Source: an uncultured Fidelibacterota bacterium
GTDB taxonomy: Bacteria; Fidelibacterota; Marinisomatia; Marinisomatales; TCS55
Length of the DNA stretch: 64,000 nt
Assembly (NCBI GenBank): GCA_913049685.1
Contig: CAJWZD010000001.1
Span: forward strand, 86,984-150,983
Direction of reading: 5' to 3'
Shown here: one piece after another, positions 34,685 through 43,664 of the stretch
How positions within the stretch are numbered: the first letter of the stretch is position 1
Layout of the letters: every line of letters starts with the position of its first letter
Program-made: the position numbers and the translations under genes
Notes under the pieces: model-generated
The model's database searches: none
Told to the model about the DNA's origin: nothing
The model's input: only the letters and a program-made list of their open reading frames with translations

Positions 34685-35464
34685 ATGTTTAATTTTTTAA
34701 AAAGCGACATCTTGAAGATTCTTGATGTAACACAAGATGAAAGAGACGCTCTATTTTCACACAAAATCTATAACTCAATTAACAATATTGACGACCTTCA
34801 TATTTTCATGGAGAACCATATATTTGCAGTTTGGGATTTTATGTCTATCTTAAAAACACTACAAAAAAAATTGACCTGCACTGACGTACCTTGGGCGCCA
34901 AAGGGTGGTGGAACGCCTGCTAGGCTTTTAAATGAAATTGTAACTGAAGAGGAATCTGATATTGATATCTACGGCGATTACAGAAGTCACTTTGAAATGT
35001 ATTATCAAGCAATGAATGAAGCTGGGGCAAATACAAAAAAAATTGAATCTTTTTTGAATAACCTTCATTTCGGTGTAAGCAAATCGCTAGATAAATCCAG
35101 TTCGCCTCTGCCAGCAATAAATTTCGTGAAGACTACATTTTCAATGCTAGAAAATGCACCTATCCATGTTGTAGCATCCATGTTTACATTTGGAAGAGAA
35201 GAAGTAATCCCCAATATGTTTCGATCAATTATTAATAAAATTGATAACGATTTAAAAGGCAGACTCAAAAGCTTTATCTACTACTTAGATCGCCACATTG
35301 GTGTTGACGAAGATGAGCACGGACCTGCGGCTTTGAAAATGGTTAAAGTTTTGTGTCAAAACGATGAAACAAAATGGAATGAAGCTGCAAAAGCCGCTAA
35401 AATGACGATGAGAGCAAGGGTGGTTTTTTGGAACGAAATTCTTGCAGAGCTGAAAAGAGCTTAA
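34685..35464 (+). CDS. DUF3050 protein (haem-oxygenase-like fold)
   Basis: A 259-residue soluble all-helical protein. Recognisable family features are HIFAVWDFMSILKTLQKKLTC, the PWAP-x(5)-PARLLNEIV-x-EEESD stretch and GDYRSHFEMYYQAMNEAGA near 95-120, then a HIGVDEDEHG motif near 205. Conserved Glu/His residues in these segments resemble di-metal sites of haem-oxygenase-like oxidases, but I cannot state an activity. It lies 11 bases after gcvP, so co-transcription is likely. It meets mtaB tail to tail with a 4-base overlap. Confidence 0.8.
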   Translation: MFNFLKSDILKILDVTQDERDALFSHKIYNSINNIDDLHIFMENHIFAVWDFMSILKTLQKKLTCTDVPWAPKGGGTPARLLNEIVTEEESDIDIYGDYRSHFEMYYQAMNEAGANTKKIESFLNNLHFGVSKSLDKSSSPLPAINFVKTTFSMLENAPIHVVASMFTFGREEVIPNMFRSIINKIDNDLKGRLKSFIYYLDRHIGVDEDEHGPAALKMVKVLCQNDETKWNEAAKAAKMTMRARVVFWNEILAELKRA

Positions 35465-36756
35465 TTCGCTAATTCCCCTACGATATAATTTCCGTTTGAG
35501 CAATTGAGCCTTACATTTTGAATGGTATTTATTATTGAATGGTTGGCATCAACAGCTACCTTGATATAATTATCGGTATATCCAAAAATTTTATCATTTT
35601 TCAAGTATTCAAATAACACCGGCCTTGATGATTTAATAAATTTATTTTGATGATCCTCCAATATTTTCTTAGAAAAATTTCTAAGAATCAAGCTTCTCTT
35701 TGATCGTATTTTTTTATCAACTTTATTTTCAAAGTTTATAGCGCGCGTTTTTGCTCTTTCTGAGTATGTAAATACATGTAGATATGAAATATGTAATTCA
35801 TCAATAAATTGAAAGGTTTCTGTAAAATTATCATCCGATTCACCTGGAAAACCAACAATTACATCAGCACCAATCGTTGCATCCGGTATTAAATCTTTAA
35901 TTGCAGAAACACATTCAAGATACCTTGAACGCTTGTATCTTCTTTGCATTAAAGTTAAAATATCATTTGATCCAGATTGCAGTGGAATATGAAAATGAGG
36001 CATGAATTTCTTTGATATTGAACAAAACTCAATAATTTCTTTGCTAAGTAAATTTGGTTCTATGGAAGATATTCGCAGTCTATCAATATCAAGCTTATCA
36101 AGCTCTTGAATTAAATCGAAAAAGTTTTCACCTGTTTGCTTGCCAAAATCTCCAATATTAACTCCAGTAAGGACTAATTCCTTTGCACCTTCGTTAATTG
36201 CCTGATTAGCAAGATTAATGGTTTTACTTATTGAATTGCTTCTACTTTTTCCCCTTGCTAAAGGAATGGTACAAAAAGAACAAACATAATCGCAACCATC
36301 TTGAATTTTTAAGTACGATCTGGTTCTATCGCCAATTGAATAAGAAGGAACGAATGTATTTGTCTCTTTAATATTTGATCTAATTACGTTACTACCATTA
36401 CCAAGACTAAGCTTATCAAGCTCATTTAATAAATTGAATTTCTTTTCTGAACCGACCACTAGGTCTACCCCTTTGATGTTGGATATTTCAAGCGGATTCA
36501 ACTGTGCATAGCACCCAATAACTGCTATTTTAGAATTGGGGTTGGATCGTTTTGCTTGACGAATTAGTTTGCGTGCCTCTTTATCTGCGTTATCTGTTAC
36601 AGAACATGTATTCAGCACATAGAAGTCAGCATACTCATTATATTTTACTTTTTCAAAACCCCGGTTCACAAAATCTTCGGAAATCATGGAGGTCTCAGAA
36701 TAATTCAATTTACATCCCATTGTATGAAATGCTACTTTTTTAAATTCCGTACTCAT
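35461..36756 (-). CDS. mtaB: tRNA (N6-threonylcarbamoyladenosine-37) 2-methylthiotransferase
   Basis: Radical SAM methylthiotransferase that converts t6A37 to ms2t6A in ANN-decoding tRNAs such as tRNA-Lys. The 431-residue protein has the N-terminal UPF0004 cysteines C15 (MGCKLN), C51 (NTCSV) and C82 (GCYAQ), the radical SAM motif at C154, C158 and C161, and a C-terminal TRAM domain. The first motif and overall pattern fit MtaB better than MiaB or RimO. It is divergent from the chorismate mutase gene across 66 bases. Confidence 0.93.
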   Translation of the reverse strand: MSTEFKKVAFHTMGCKLNYSETSMISEDFVNRGFEKVKYNEYADFYVLNTCSVTDNADKEARKLIRQAKRSNPNSKIAVIGCYAQLNPLEISNIKGVDLVVGSEKKFNLLNELDKLSLGNGSNVIRSNIKETNTFVPSYSIGDRTRSYLKIQDGCDYVCSFCTIPLARGKSRSNSISKTINLANQAINEGAKELVLTGVNIGDFGKQTGENFFDLIQELDKLDIDRLRISSIEPNLLSKEIIEFCSISKKFMPHFHIPLQSGSNDILTLMQRRYKRSRYLECVSAIKDLIPDATIGADVIVGFPGESDDNFTETFQFIDELHISYLHVFTYSERAKTRAINFENKVDKKIRSKRSLILRNFSKKILEDHQNKFIKSSRPVLFEYLKNDKIFGYTDNYIKVAVDANHSIINTIQNVRLNCSNGNYIVGELAN

Positions 36757-36822
36757 TTTATCGTAATAAAATTTAAATCATATATTTATTTTTATCATCA
36801 ATGGTAATATGTATTTTTTTTT

Positions 36823-37089
36823 ATGAAAATACCAAAAGAAATAAACACAAAACGAAACCAGATTGATGAAATTGATCTAAAGCTCATGGATTTGCTGGTT
36901 AAAAGAATGAAGCTTTCAAGTCAAATTGGAAAAATTAAAAAAAGTTTAAATATTAGATTCAAAGATATTGAAAGGGAAAAACTTATTCTAAGAAATTTAA
37001 AAGAAAGATATTTAGAGCACTTATCTGAAGATGAAATAGCTTCTTTTTTTAAAACAATTTTTGATCTTTCAATAAAGAAGCAGAAATAA
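36823..37089 (+). CDS. Chorismate mutase, AroQ type
   Basis: A small all-helical 88-residue enzyme that converts chorismate to prephenate, the branch point to Phe and Tyr. The pattern RNQIDEIDLKLMDLLVKRM-x-LSSQIGKIKK (about 11-40) includes the conserved Arg, Asp and Lys positions of the AroQ active site, and residues near E51-K53 follow. It is a monofunctional form, free of fusion to pheA, tyrA or DAHP synthase. It lies directly upstream of the trp/aro leader. The leader terminator could therefore also serve as the 3' end of this gene's transcript. Confidence 0.85.
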   Translation: MKIPKEINTKRNQIDEIDLKLMDLLVKRMKLSSQIGKIKKSLNIRFKDIEREKLILRNLKERYLEHLSEDEIASFFKTIFDLSIKKQK

Positions 37090-37128
37090 AACCTTGTGTA
37101 ATAATAAAAAGAGTTAATAAAATTGTAT

Positions 37129-37203
37129 ATGTGTAATTCAATTAATATAAGTTTTTACAGCTGGTTCTGGTTCTATTTTAGACAAGGGGTTTTCCTGTCA
37201 TAA
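37129..37203 (+). CDS. Aromatic amino acid leader peptide (attenuator ORF)
   Basis: A 24-codon frame, ATG 37129 to TAA 37201, whose centre reads F-Y-S-W-F-W-F-Y-F (codons 9-17): two Trp, two Tyr and four Phe in nine residues, with another Phe at codon 22. Tandem Trp codons are at 37162 and 37168. It lies directly before an antiterminator/terminator pair and the trpE gene, as in classical ribosome-mediated attenuation. No strong ribosome-binding site is seen (a GAG at 37111 is far), which matches many genes of this genome. Confidence 0.85.
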   Translation: MCNSINISFYSWFWFYFRQGVFLS

Positions 37204-37237
37204 GGTACTATCTATGCCAAAATGAATATGAAACCCC
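37181..37237 (+). promoter_or_regulatory. Attenuator: pause hairpin and antiterminator
   Basis: GGGGTTT at 37186-37192, inside the end of the leader ORF, can pair with AAACCCC at 37231-37237, which is the 5' arm of the terminator. The two structures are mutually exclusive. The same GGGG segment also lies in a local stem, GACA-A-GG (37181-37187) with CCTGTC (37194-37199), which could act as pause or anti-antiterminator. A ribosome held on the Trp codons would cover up to about 37183 and leave GGGGTTT free. One at the stop codon would cover it. Confidence 0.75.
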
Positions 37238-37258
37238 GAATTTTTCGGGGTTTTTTTT
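37231..37258 (+). terminator. Attenuator terminator before trpE
   Basis: AAACCCCGAA (37231-37240), a TTT loop, then TTCGGGGTTT (37244-37253) form a 10-bp stem whose U-run continues to 37258. It ends 8 bases before the trpE ATG at 37267. A classical intrinsic terminator placed where only regulated read-through allows expression of the downstream operon. Confidence 0.9.
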
Positions 37259-37266
37259 ATTTTAAA

Positions 37267-38754
37267 ATGAAAAATAATAAGCTATCATATAAAAAATTTT
37301 GTAGCCTTATAGATCAAGGCTTTACGACAATTCCAGTCTTCAAAAGAATTCTAGCTGACACATTAACACCAGTTGGCGCTTGGATGAAATTATCAGTGAA
37401 CTCAAATGAGGGTTTTATTTTAGAGTCGGCTGAAAAGGGCTTAGAGTATTCTCGATATTCTTATGTTGGTTGTAAGCCTACAAAAACAGTTTGGTCCAAT
37501 AATCATGAATCAACACATATTATCGAAAAAAATAAGAAATACGATTTAGATATCTCTATTCTTGGTTATGTGAAAAATTCTTTAGAATCGTATAATTGTT
37601 GCTCAATAGCTAATATGCCAGATTTCACAGGAGGCTTCATTGGATATTTAGGATATGAGAGTATAAGTGGTTTTGAAAAAGTTCCCGTTCATTCAGAAGA
37701 TGTTTTAGGAGAACCAGGATCTCTATTTATGCTTTTTGATGATTTAATATCATTCGATCATTTAAAAGGAGAGGCTGTTGTTATATCTAACGTACATATA
37801 GATAGTCATTCCAGTAAAAAACTACTATATAAAAATGCAATAGATAAAATTGATCAAATGGGTAACCAGCTACACGCCGACATTGAATTTAGAACCCCAG
37901 TGGTAGAAAGTAGATCTACTACAACTTCAAATTTTAACAAAGACAATTTTATTGGCGCTGTAGATAGGGCAAAAAATTATATTGAAAAAGGAGATATTTT
38001 TCAAGTTGTAATCAGTCAATGTTTTAAAAGACATACTCATGCTGACCCATTGAATATTTATAGAGCTTTAAGAAATATTAATCCATCTCCTTATTTATTT
38101 CACATAAAATATAATGAAATAGATATTGTAGGTGCTTCTCCTGAAATATTAGTTAAAGTAAAAGACAAAAAAGTTGACGTCAGGCCAATTGCTGGAACAA
38201 GGCCAAGAGGTATGAATCTAGATGAAGATAATAAGCTAGCTGAGGAATTAATAAATGATCCAAAGGAATGCTCTGAGCATTTAATGCTTTTAGATTTAGG
38301 AAGGAACGATATTGGTAAAGTTTGTGATTTTGGTTCAATTCAGACTACCGATAAAATGATAATAGAAAAATACTCTCATGTTATGCATATCGTTTCAAAT
38401 GTTAGTGGTATTCTTTCAAAAAAGTATAATTCAATCGACGCATTAATTAGTTCTTTCCCAGCTGGCACAGTTTCAGGAGCCCCAAAAATAAGAGCAATGG
38501 AGATAATTAATGAACTTGAACCAAGCAAGAGGGGTATCTATTCTGGAGCTGTTGGTTACATAGATTTTAATTCAAATATTAATACCTGTATTGCAATAAG
38601 AATGATGATGATAAAAGATGGGGTTTGTTATTTTCAAGCTGGAGCTGGAATTGTTCATGATTCAAAATCAGATGCAGAATTTGAAGAAACAAAAAATAAA
38701 GCTAAAGTTTTAAACCTTGCAATTGACCTAGCAGAAGATGGTTTGATTAAATGA
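37267..38754 (+). CDS. trpE: Anthranilate synthase component I
   Basis: Forms anthranilate from chorismate with ammonia from TrpG. I use ATG 37267 (495 residues), because an in-frame ATG at 37222 lies before and inside the terminator hairpin. Near the N terminus FILESAEKGLEYSRYSY holds the LLES-like element that binds feedback-inhibiting tryptophan. The C-terminal chorismate-binding domain contains FQVVISQCFKR, IAGTRPRG and the FPAGTVSGAPKIRAMEII stretch. First structural gene after the attenuator; it overlaps trpG by 4 bases (ATGA). Confidence 0.97.
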   Translation: MKNNKLSYKKFCSLIDQGFTTIPVFKRILADTLTPVGAWMKLSVNSNEGFILESAEKGLEYSRYSYVGCKPTKTVWSNNHESTHIIEKNKKYDLDISILGYVKNSLESYNCCSIANMPDFTGGFIGYLGYESISGFEKVPVHSEDVLGEPGSLFMLFDDLISFDHLKGEAVVISNVHIDSHSSKKLLYKNAIDKIDQMGNQLHADIEFRTPVVESRSTTTSNFNKDNFIGAVDRAKNYIEKGDIFQVVISQCFKRHTHADPLNIYRALRNINPSPYLFHIKYNEIDIVGASPEILVKVKDKKVDVRPIAGTRPRGMNLDEDNKLAEELINDPKECSEHLMLLDLGRNDIGKVCDFGSIQTTDKMIIEKYSHVMHIVSNVSGILSKKYNSIDALISSFPAGTVSGAPKIRAMEIINELEPSKRGIYSGAVGYIDFNSNINTCIAIRMMMIKDGVCYFQAGAGIVHDSKSDAEFEETKNKAKVLNLAIDLAEDGLIK

Positions 38755-39314
38755 TAGTGTTAATAGATAATTATGACTCATTTACATACAATTTATTTCA
38801 AATCATCGGTAGTATTGATTCCGATGTTAAGGTTTTTAGAAATGATCATGTAAACCAATCAATGATATATGAACTGAAACCAAAAAAAATTGTTATTTCT
38901 CCAGGACCTGGTCACCCAAAAGATGCTGGGAATACAATTGAATTAATTCAAAATTTTCATGATTCTATTTCAATTTTAGGAATTTGCTTGGGACATCAAG
39001 CTATCGGTTATTCTTTTGGCGCATCTATAATAAAAGCGAAATCAATTGAACATGGTAAAGTGCACAAAATAGATCATTTTGGTCATGATATTTTTTTAGG
39101 TGTTCCAAATTCGTTCAATGCTACAAGGTACCACTCATTAATAATTGATGAAAAAACATTGCCCAAAGATTTTGAAATAATTGCAAAAACAAATGATGAT
39201 ACAATTATGGGTATATCACATAAATCGTACGATATAATAGGCTTGCAATTTCATCCTGAGTCTATTGGAACGAACAAAGGCTTTAAAATTATTAAGAATT
39301 TTCTGAGTCGTTAA
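38751..39314 (+). CDS. trpG: Anthranilate synthase component II (glutamine amidotransferase)
   Basis: Class I amidotransferase that supplies ammonia to TrpE. The 187-residue protein has PGPGHPKDAG near 51-60, the nucleophile C79 in GICLGHQAIG and the catalytic His-Glu pair in LQFHPESIGT near 166-175. It is a stand-alone TrpG without a fused TrpD domain. It may also serve para-aminobenzoate synthesis if no separate pabA exists. Overlaps trpE by 4 bases and trpD by 1. Confidence 0.96.
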   Translation: MIVLIDNYDSFTYNLFQIIGSIDSDVKVFRNDHVNQSMIYELKPKKIVISPGPGHPKDAGNTIELIQNFHDSISILGICLGHQAIGYSFGASIIKAKSIEHGKVHKIDHFGHDIFLGVPNSFNATRYHSLIIDEKTLPKDFEIIAKTNDDTIMGISHKSYDIIGLQFHPESIGTNKGFKIIKNFLSR

Positions 39315-40306
39315 TGAAAGTATTGCTTGATAAAATTATCAATGGTAGTGACTTGAGCGTAGAAGAGTCTTTCAATATAATGAATGACCTAATGTCAGGC
39401 AAACTTGATGATATTCAAATCAGTGCGCTGTTAATTGCGTTAAGGTGTAAAGGAGAATCAGTATCAGAAATACTTGGCTTTGCTAAATCAATGAGACAAA
39501 AAATGATGAAAATGCCATTACAAAAAGATGCCCTTGATATTTGCGGAACTGGAGGTGATTCACTGGGTACCTTCAATATTTCTACAGCAACATGTTTTGT
39601 TATTTCGGGTGCAGGCGTCCCTGTAGCTAAACATGGAAATAGATCTATGACTTCTAAATCAGGTTCAGCAGACGTTTTGCAGTCGTTGGGAGTCAATATT
39701 AATAAAACAGTTGAAGAATCTAGAAATGACATTGATAAATTTGGTTTAGGTTTTATGTTTGCACCACAGTATCACCCTGCAATGAAATACGCTGTCAATG
39801 CTAGATCTACTCTTGGAATCAGAACTATATTTAATCTTCTTGGGCCTTTATGTAATCCTGCAAAAGTAAAATATCAGGCAATGGGCATATTCAATTCGGA
39901 TTTTCTTGAAAAACAAATCAAGGTTCTCTTTGAGCTAGGCCTAAAAAGCGCTATGGTTTTTCACGGGGAAGATGGCTTGGATGAAATAACGACCACAACC
40001 AACACAAAGGTATTTCAATTTATCAATAGAGGTGAAATAAATTGTTATGAAATCAATCCTAACGAACTTGAAATGCCTTTATCTAATCTTAGTGACCTTA
40101 AAGGTGGTTCACCAAAGGAGAATGCTCAAATTATTTTGAGAATACTAAAAAATGAAAAAGGACCAAAAAGAGATATAGTTATATTAAATGCTGCTGCTGG
40201 AATATTTATTAGCGGCAAATCTAAATCACTAAAAGAAGGTATATCACTCGCAAAAAAATCGCTTGATAGTGGCTCTGCTTATGAAGCTCTTTTAAAGATA
40301 AAATGA
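39314..40306 (+). CDS. trpD: Anthranilate phosphoribosyltransferase
   Basis: Transfers phosphoribose from PRPP to anthranilate. The 330-residue protein has the helical N-terminal domain and the PRPP-binding CGTGGDS loop (about 76-82), then KHGNRSMTSKSGSADVLQSLG near 104-124, which contains the anthranilate/metal contacts. Full length for the family. The ATG shares a base with the trpG stop (TAATG), and the end overlaps trpC by 4 bases. Confidence 0.96.
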   Translation: MKVLLDKIINGSDLSVEESFNIMNDLMSGKLDDIQISALLIALRCKGESVSEILGFAKSMRQKMMKMPLQKDALDICGTGGDSLGTFNISTATCFVISGAGVPVAKHGNRSMTSKSGSADVLQSLGVNINKTVEESRNDIDKFGLGFMFAPQYHPAMKYAVNARSTLGIRTIFNLLGPLCNPAKVKYQAMGIFNSDFLEKQIKVLFELGLKSAMVFHGEDGLDEITTTTNTKVFQFINRGEINCYEINPNELEMPLSNLSDLKGGSPKENAQIILRILKNEKGPKRDIVILNAAAGIFISGKSKSLKEGISLAKKSLDSGSAYEALLKIK

Positions 40307-41067
40307 TGAATTATTTAGATAAAATACTAAAAGTTAAAAGAGAAGAGATTGAATTACTTCCGATGCATTCCAATGTAAACAGATTCTTTCCAAAAAAAAG
40401 CCTATTTAATTGCTTAAGATCTAATAAGCCATCTATTATTGCTGAAATTAAATTTAAGTCTCCTAGCGAAGGTTGGATTTTCAAAGAAGGAGATCCGTTG
40501 AAAATTGCTAAAGATTACGAGTCTGCAGGTGCCGATGCTATATCAGTTTTAACTGACAATGAGTTTTTTGCGGGCGATTTGGAATTTATAGAAAAGATTA
40601 AAAGCGTAGTCAATATTCCTATTCTTCAAAAAGACTTTTTCTTAAGCGAAAGACAAGTTCTGCAAGGATTTAACAAAGGTGCTGATAGTTTTTTATTAAT
40701 TATAGATGCCGTTAGTGAAGAAAATGCGAAGAAACTAATTCAATTTGCTGAACAGATAAAAACCGAAGTTCTTGCTGAGTTTCATTCATTTGATCATATT
40801 GAATTTATTAACGAATTGAATCCAAAAATTATTGGAGTTAATTGCAGAGATTTAAAATCAATGAAAACCGATCTATCTTACTTTGAAAGGGTATACGACA
40901 ACCTACCTAAAGATTCAGTAAAGGTAGCAGAAAGTGGCTTTACGACCTCTGAACAAATAAAAAAAATATATGATTTAGGCTTTGATGCGTTTTTGATTGG
41001 AACCAGCCTAATGCGAACAGGTAATCCGGGCAGGAAACTCGAAGAAATTGTTAGGAGGCTTAATTGA
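40303..41067 (+). CDS. trpC: Indole-3-glycerol-phosphate synthase
   Basis: Ring closure of carboxyphenylaminodeoxyribulose phosphate to indole-glycerol phosphate. The 254-residue TIM barrel has IIAEIKFKSPSEG (about 46-58) with catalytic Glu and Lys, ILQKDFF (about 107-113) with the second catalytic lysine, and VAESGF and IGTSLMR in the phosphate site. It is monofunctional, unfused to TrpF. Two adjacent ATGs at 40303 and 40306 are possible starts; the first couples to the trpD stop. Confidence 0.96.
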   Translation: MMNYLDKILKVKREEIELLPMHSNVNRFFPKKSLFNCLRSNKPSIIAEIKFKSPSEGWIFKEGDPLKIAKDYESAGADAISVLTDNEFFAGDLEFIEKIKSVVNIPILQKDFFLSERQVLQGFNKGADSFLLIIDAVSEENAKKLIQFAEQIKTEVLAEFHSFDHIEFINELNPKIIGVNCRDLKSMKTDLSYFERVYDNLPKDSVKVAESGFTTSEQIKKIYDLGFDAFLIGTSLMRTGNPGRKLEEIVRRLN

Positions 41068-41696
41068 TACAAACAAAAGTATGCGGCATAACAAATATTT
41101 CAGATGCATTATTTTCAATTAAATGCGGTGCGTCGGCTTTAGGTTTTGTATTCTATAAAAAAAGTGAGAGATATATTTCATACAATGATGCCTTTGATGT
41201 AATAAAATATTTACCACCTGGAACTGCAAAGATAGGTGTTTATGTTAATGAAGATGCTAAAATGGTGAATGATTCATCAAAAAAACTTAATCTTGATTAT
41301 GTTCAGTTGCATGGAGATGAATCTGCAACATTTTGTAAAGATATTAATTTTCCAATAATTAAGGCATTTAGAATCAAGGACGATTCATTTAAAAGTCAGG
41401 TATTAAAATACAATGTTAGCGTATTTCTGTTTGATACGTTCACCAAAAAAGACTATGGTGGGACTGGAAAAATATTTAACTGGGAGCTTATAAAACAAGG
41501 TTTTCAAAGGCCATTCATACATTCTGGAGGTTTGAATATTAATAATGTTTTGGATGCTATAAATGTAACAAATCCCGATGCTATCGATATTAGCAGCGGC
41601 CTGGAGGATTATCCAGGTAAAAAAGATCATGAAAAAATCTTTGAATTTTTTAAACTAATTAGAAATACATCAAAAAAAGGTGACTTATGGAATTAA
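41064..41696 (+). CDS. trpF: Phosphoribosylanthranilate isomerase
   Basis: Amadori rearrangement step of tryptophan synthesis. The 210-residue TIM barrel opens [12 protein letters not shown] with the catalytic cysteine in CGIT. It continues with [20 protein letters not shown], the [18 protein letters not shown] loop and a terminal HSGGLN/ISSGLE phosphate site. The start is TTG 41064, supported by a perfect AGGAGG at 41053-41058 located in the trpC end, and it overlaps the trpC stop (TTGA). Confidence 0.95.
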   Translation: MIQTKVCGITNISDALFSIKCGASALGFVFYKKSERYISYNDAFDVIKYLPPGTAKIGVYVNEDAKMVNDSSKKLNLDYVQLHGDESATFCKDINFPIIKAFRIKDDSFKSQVLKYNVSVFLFDTFTKKDYGGTGKIFNWELIKQGFQRPFIHSGGLNINNVLDAINVTNPDAIDISSGLEDYPGKKDHEKIFEFFKLIRNTSKKGDLWN

Positions 41697-42898
41697 CTAA
41701 AAGAGATTATGACCTACCCGATTCAAAAGGACATTTTGCTGAATTTGGAGGAAGATTTGTTCCTGAAACACTAATACCAGCACTTGATAGCCTTGAAGAA
41801 CACTATTTAGCAGCTAAAGAAAATAAGCTTTTTAATAATGAGCTCAACCAACTGTTAAAGTATTACTGTGGCAGAGAGACTCCTCTTTATAAAGCCGAGG
41901 AAATATCTAAAGAATTAGGTTTTAATTTGTGGCTAAAGCGAGAAGATTTAAATCACACGGGCGCACACAAAATTAATAATGCACTTGGGCAAATTTTATT
42001 AGCAAAAAAAATGGGGAAGAAAAGGATAATAGCTGAGACTGGAGCTGGTCAACACGGGGTTGCAACCGCAGCTGTCGCGGCAAAGTTTGGATTTGAATGC
42101 ATAGTTTATATGGGCGAAGAGGACATAGAAAGGCAAAAGTTAAATGTTTTTAGAATGAATCTTATGGGCGCTGAAATTCGCCCAGTATCTTCTGGAAGCA
42201 AAACTCTTAAGGATGCAACTAATGAAGCTATAAGGGATTGGGTGAGTAATGTTGAAAATACTTTTTACATAATAGGCTCATCAGTTGGTCCACATCCATA
42301 CCCAATGTTAGTTAGGGATTTTCAATCTGTAATTGGAAAAGAGACAATTATCCAATTTAAAGAATTGACTGGCCTACCGCTTCCTGATAAACTAATTGCG
42401 TGTGTTGGAGGCGGTTCAAACGCGTTGGGACTCTTTTACCCTTTTTTACCTTATGACGTAGAAATTATTGGTGTTGAGGCTGGTGGAAAAGGTGTAAACA
42501 CTACTCAGCATGCAGCTACGCTCACTAAAGGTGAATTTGGGGTTTTGCATGGTGCAGCATCGATGATGCTGCAAAATGAGGATGGTCAAGTGACACTGCC
42601 ACATTCAATATCTGCAGGTTTAGATTACCCAGGGATCGGCCCCGAACACAGCTATTTGTCTAAGTCTAAAAGAGTCAAATATAAAACTGCTACTGATGAT
42701 GAGGCTTTAGATGCATTTAAGTGGATGTCAGAAAAGGAGGGAATAATACCTGCTTTAGAGACAGCCCATGCAATAGCATATTTGAAACAAAAAGACAACG
42801 GAATTTCAAAAAATGAACACGTTATACTTAATCTATCGGGAAGAGGAGACAAAGATGTGTCGACTGTTGAACAATCAATGAAAAAAAAATATGAATAG
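41687..42898 (+). CDS. trpB: Tryptophan synthase beta subunit
   Basis: PLP enzyme that joins indole and serine to tryptophan. The 403-residue protein has the Schiff-base lysine K95 in [13 protein letters not shown], the [13 protein letters not shown] loop near 120, and the phosphate-binding GGGSNALG near 235-242. This is the standard TrpB1 type that works with TrpA, not the long TrpB2 form. It overlaps both neighbours (10 and 8 bases). Confidence 0.97.
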   Translation: MELTKRDYDLPDSKGHFAEFGGRFVPETLIPALDSLEEHYLAAKENKLFNNELNQLLKYYCGRETPLYKAEEISKELGFNLWLKREDLNHTGAHKINNALGQILLAKKMGKKRIIAETGAGQHGVATAAVAAKFGFECIVYMGEEDIERQKLNVFRMNLMGAEIRPVSSGSKTLKDATNEAIRDWVSNVENTFYIIGSSVGPHPYPMLVRDFQSVIGKETIIQFKELTGLPLPDKLIACVGGGSNALGLFYPFLPYDVEIIGVEAGGKGVNTTQHAATLTKGEFGVLHGAASMMLQNEDGQVTLPHSISAGLDYPGIGPEHSYLSKSKRVKYKTATDDEALDAFKWMSEKEGIIPALETAHAIAYLKQKDNGISKNEHVILNLSGRGDKDVSTVEQSMKKKYE

Positions 42899-43664
42899 AA
42901 TTCAGAAACTATTTACAGAAAAAAGAGAGAAGCTTATAGTATATTTGACTGCAGGTTACCCAAAACTTAATTCTACAAAAGATCTGGTGCTTTCCGCTAT
43001 AGACTCTGGCGCAGATATGATTGAGCTTGGAATACCGTTCTCAGATCCTCAAGCTGATGGTCCAGTCATTCAATATTCAAATGAGAAAGCAATTAAAAAT
43101 GGAATTAATCTGGGAATAATTTTCGATCAACTTGAAAAGATCAGGCAAGAGACATCAAAACCAATTGCGCTGATGGGCTATTATAACCAAATACTTAAAT
43201 GGGGCCTTAATACATTTATATCAGATTGCAAATCTTTGGGTGTAGATGGAATAACTATTCCTGATCTACCTTTATGTGAAGCAAATGAATTTTGTAAACT
43301 TTCAAAAAGTATGAATATTTCTCCTATTCTCCTAGTAGCCCCTAATACTTCTAATGAAAACATAACGAAAATATCAAAAAAGGCTGCAGACTTGATTTAT
43401 GCAGTTAGTATTATTGGAATAACCGGCAATGATCTTTCATCGCGCACTGAATTAAAAACTTACCTTTCAAGGATAAGAAAATACAGTTCTACTCCATTCA
43501 TGGTTGGGTTTGGTATTAGGTCTCATAATGATGTAAAATGGTTTAATGAGTACTCTGATGGAGCAGTTGTTGGTTCTGCAATAATTGAAAAAATTAAAAA
43601 TAAAAATGATTATATTAACTCTGCAAGATCATTTGTCAAAAAACTGAAAGGAAATCATGGTTAA
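42891..43664 (+). CDS. trpA: Tryptophan synthase alpha subunit
   Basis: Cleaves indole-glycerol phosphate to indole, channelled to TrpB. The 257-residue TIM barrel has [19 protein letters not shown], which includes the catalytic Glu and Asp. YYNQILKWG, the TIPDLP segment and the [10 protein letters not shown] phosphate loop follow near the C terminus. Length is normal. It overlaps the pheA start by 8 bases, joining the tryptophan branch to the phenylalanine/tyrosine branch. Confidence 0.96.
   Translation: MNRIQKLFTEKREKLIVYLTAGYPKLNSTKDLVLSAIDSGADMIELGIPFSDPQADGPVIQYSNEKAIKNGINLGIIFDQLEKIRQETSKPIALMGYYNQILKWGLNTFISDCKSLGVDGITIPDLPLCEANEFCKLSKSMNISPILLVAPNTSNENITKISKKAADLIYAVSIIGITGNDLSSRTELKTYLSRIRKYSSTPFMVGFGIRSHNDVKWFNEYSDGAVVGSAIIEKIKNKNDYINSARSFVKKLKGNHG

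Noticed and set aside
37222..37266. Longer trpE reading frame starting at ATG 37222
   Set aside because: It would place 15 codons through the intrinsic terminator hairpin and U-run; the ATG at 37267 gives the normal TrpE N terminus.
37090..37266. T-box or other tRNA-sensing riboswitch upstream of trpE
   Set aside because: The conserved T-box bulge and specifier arrangement are absent, and the aromatic-rich ORF with alternative stems explains the region better.
39415..39732. 105-residue minus-strand frame inside trpD
   Set aside because: It lies antisense to a well-conserved enzyme gene with intact motifs; no independent evidence of coding.
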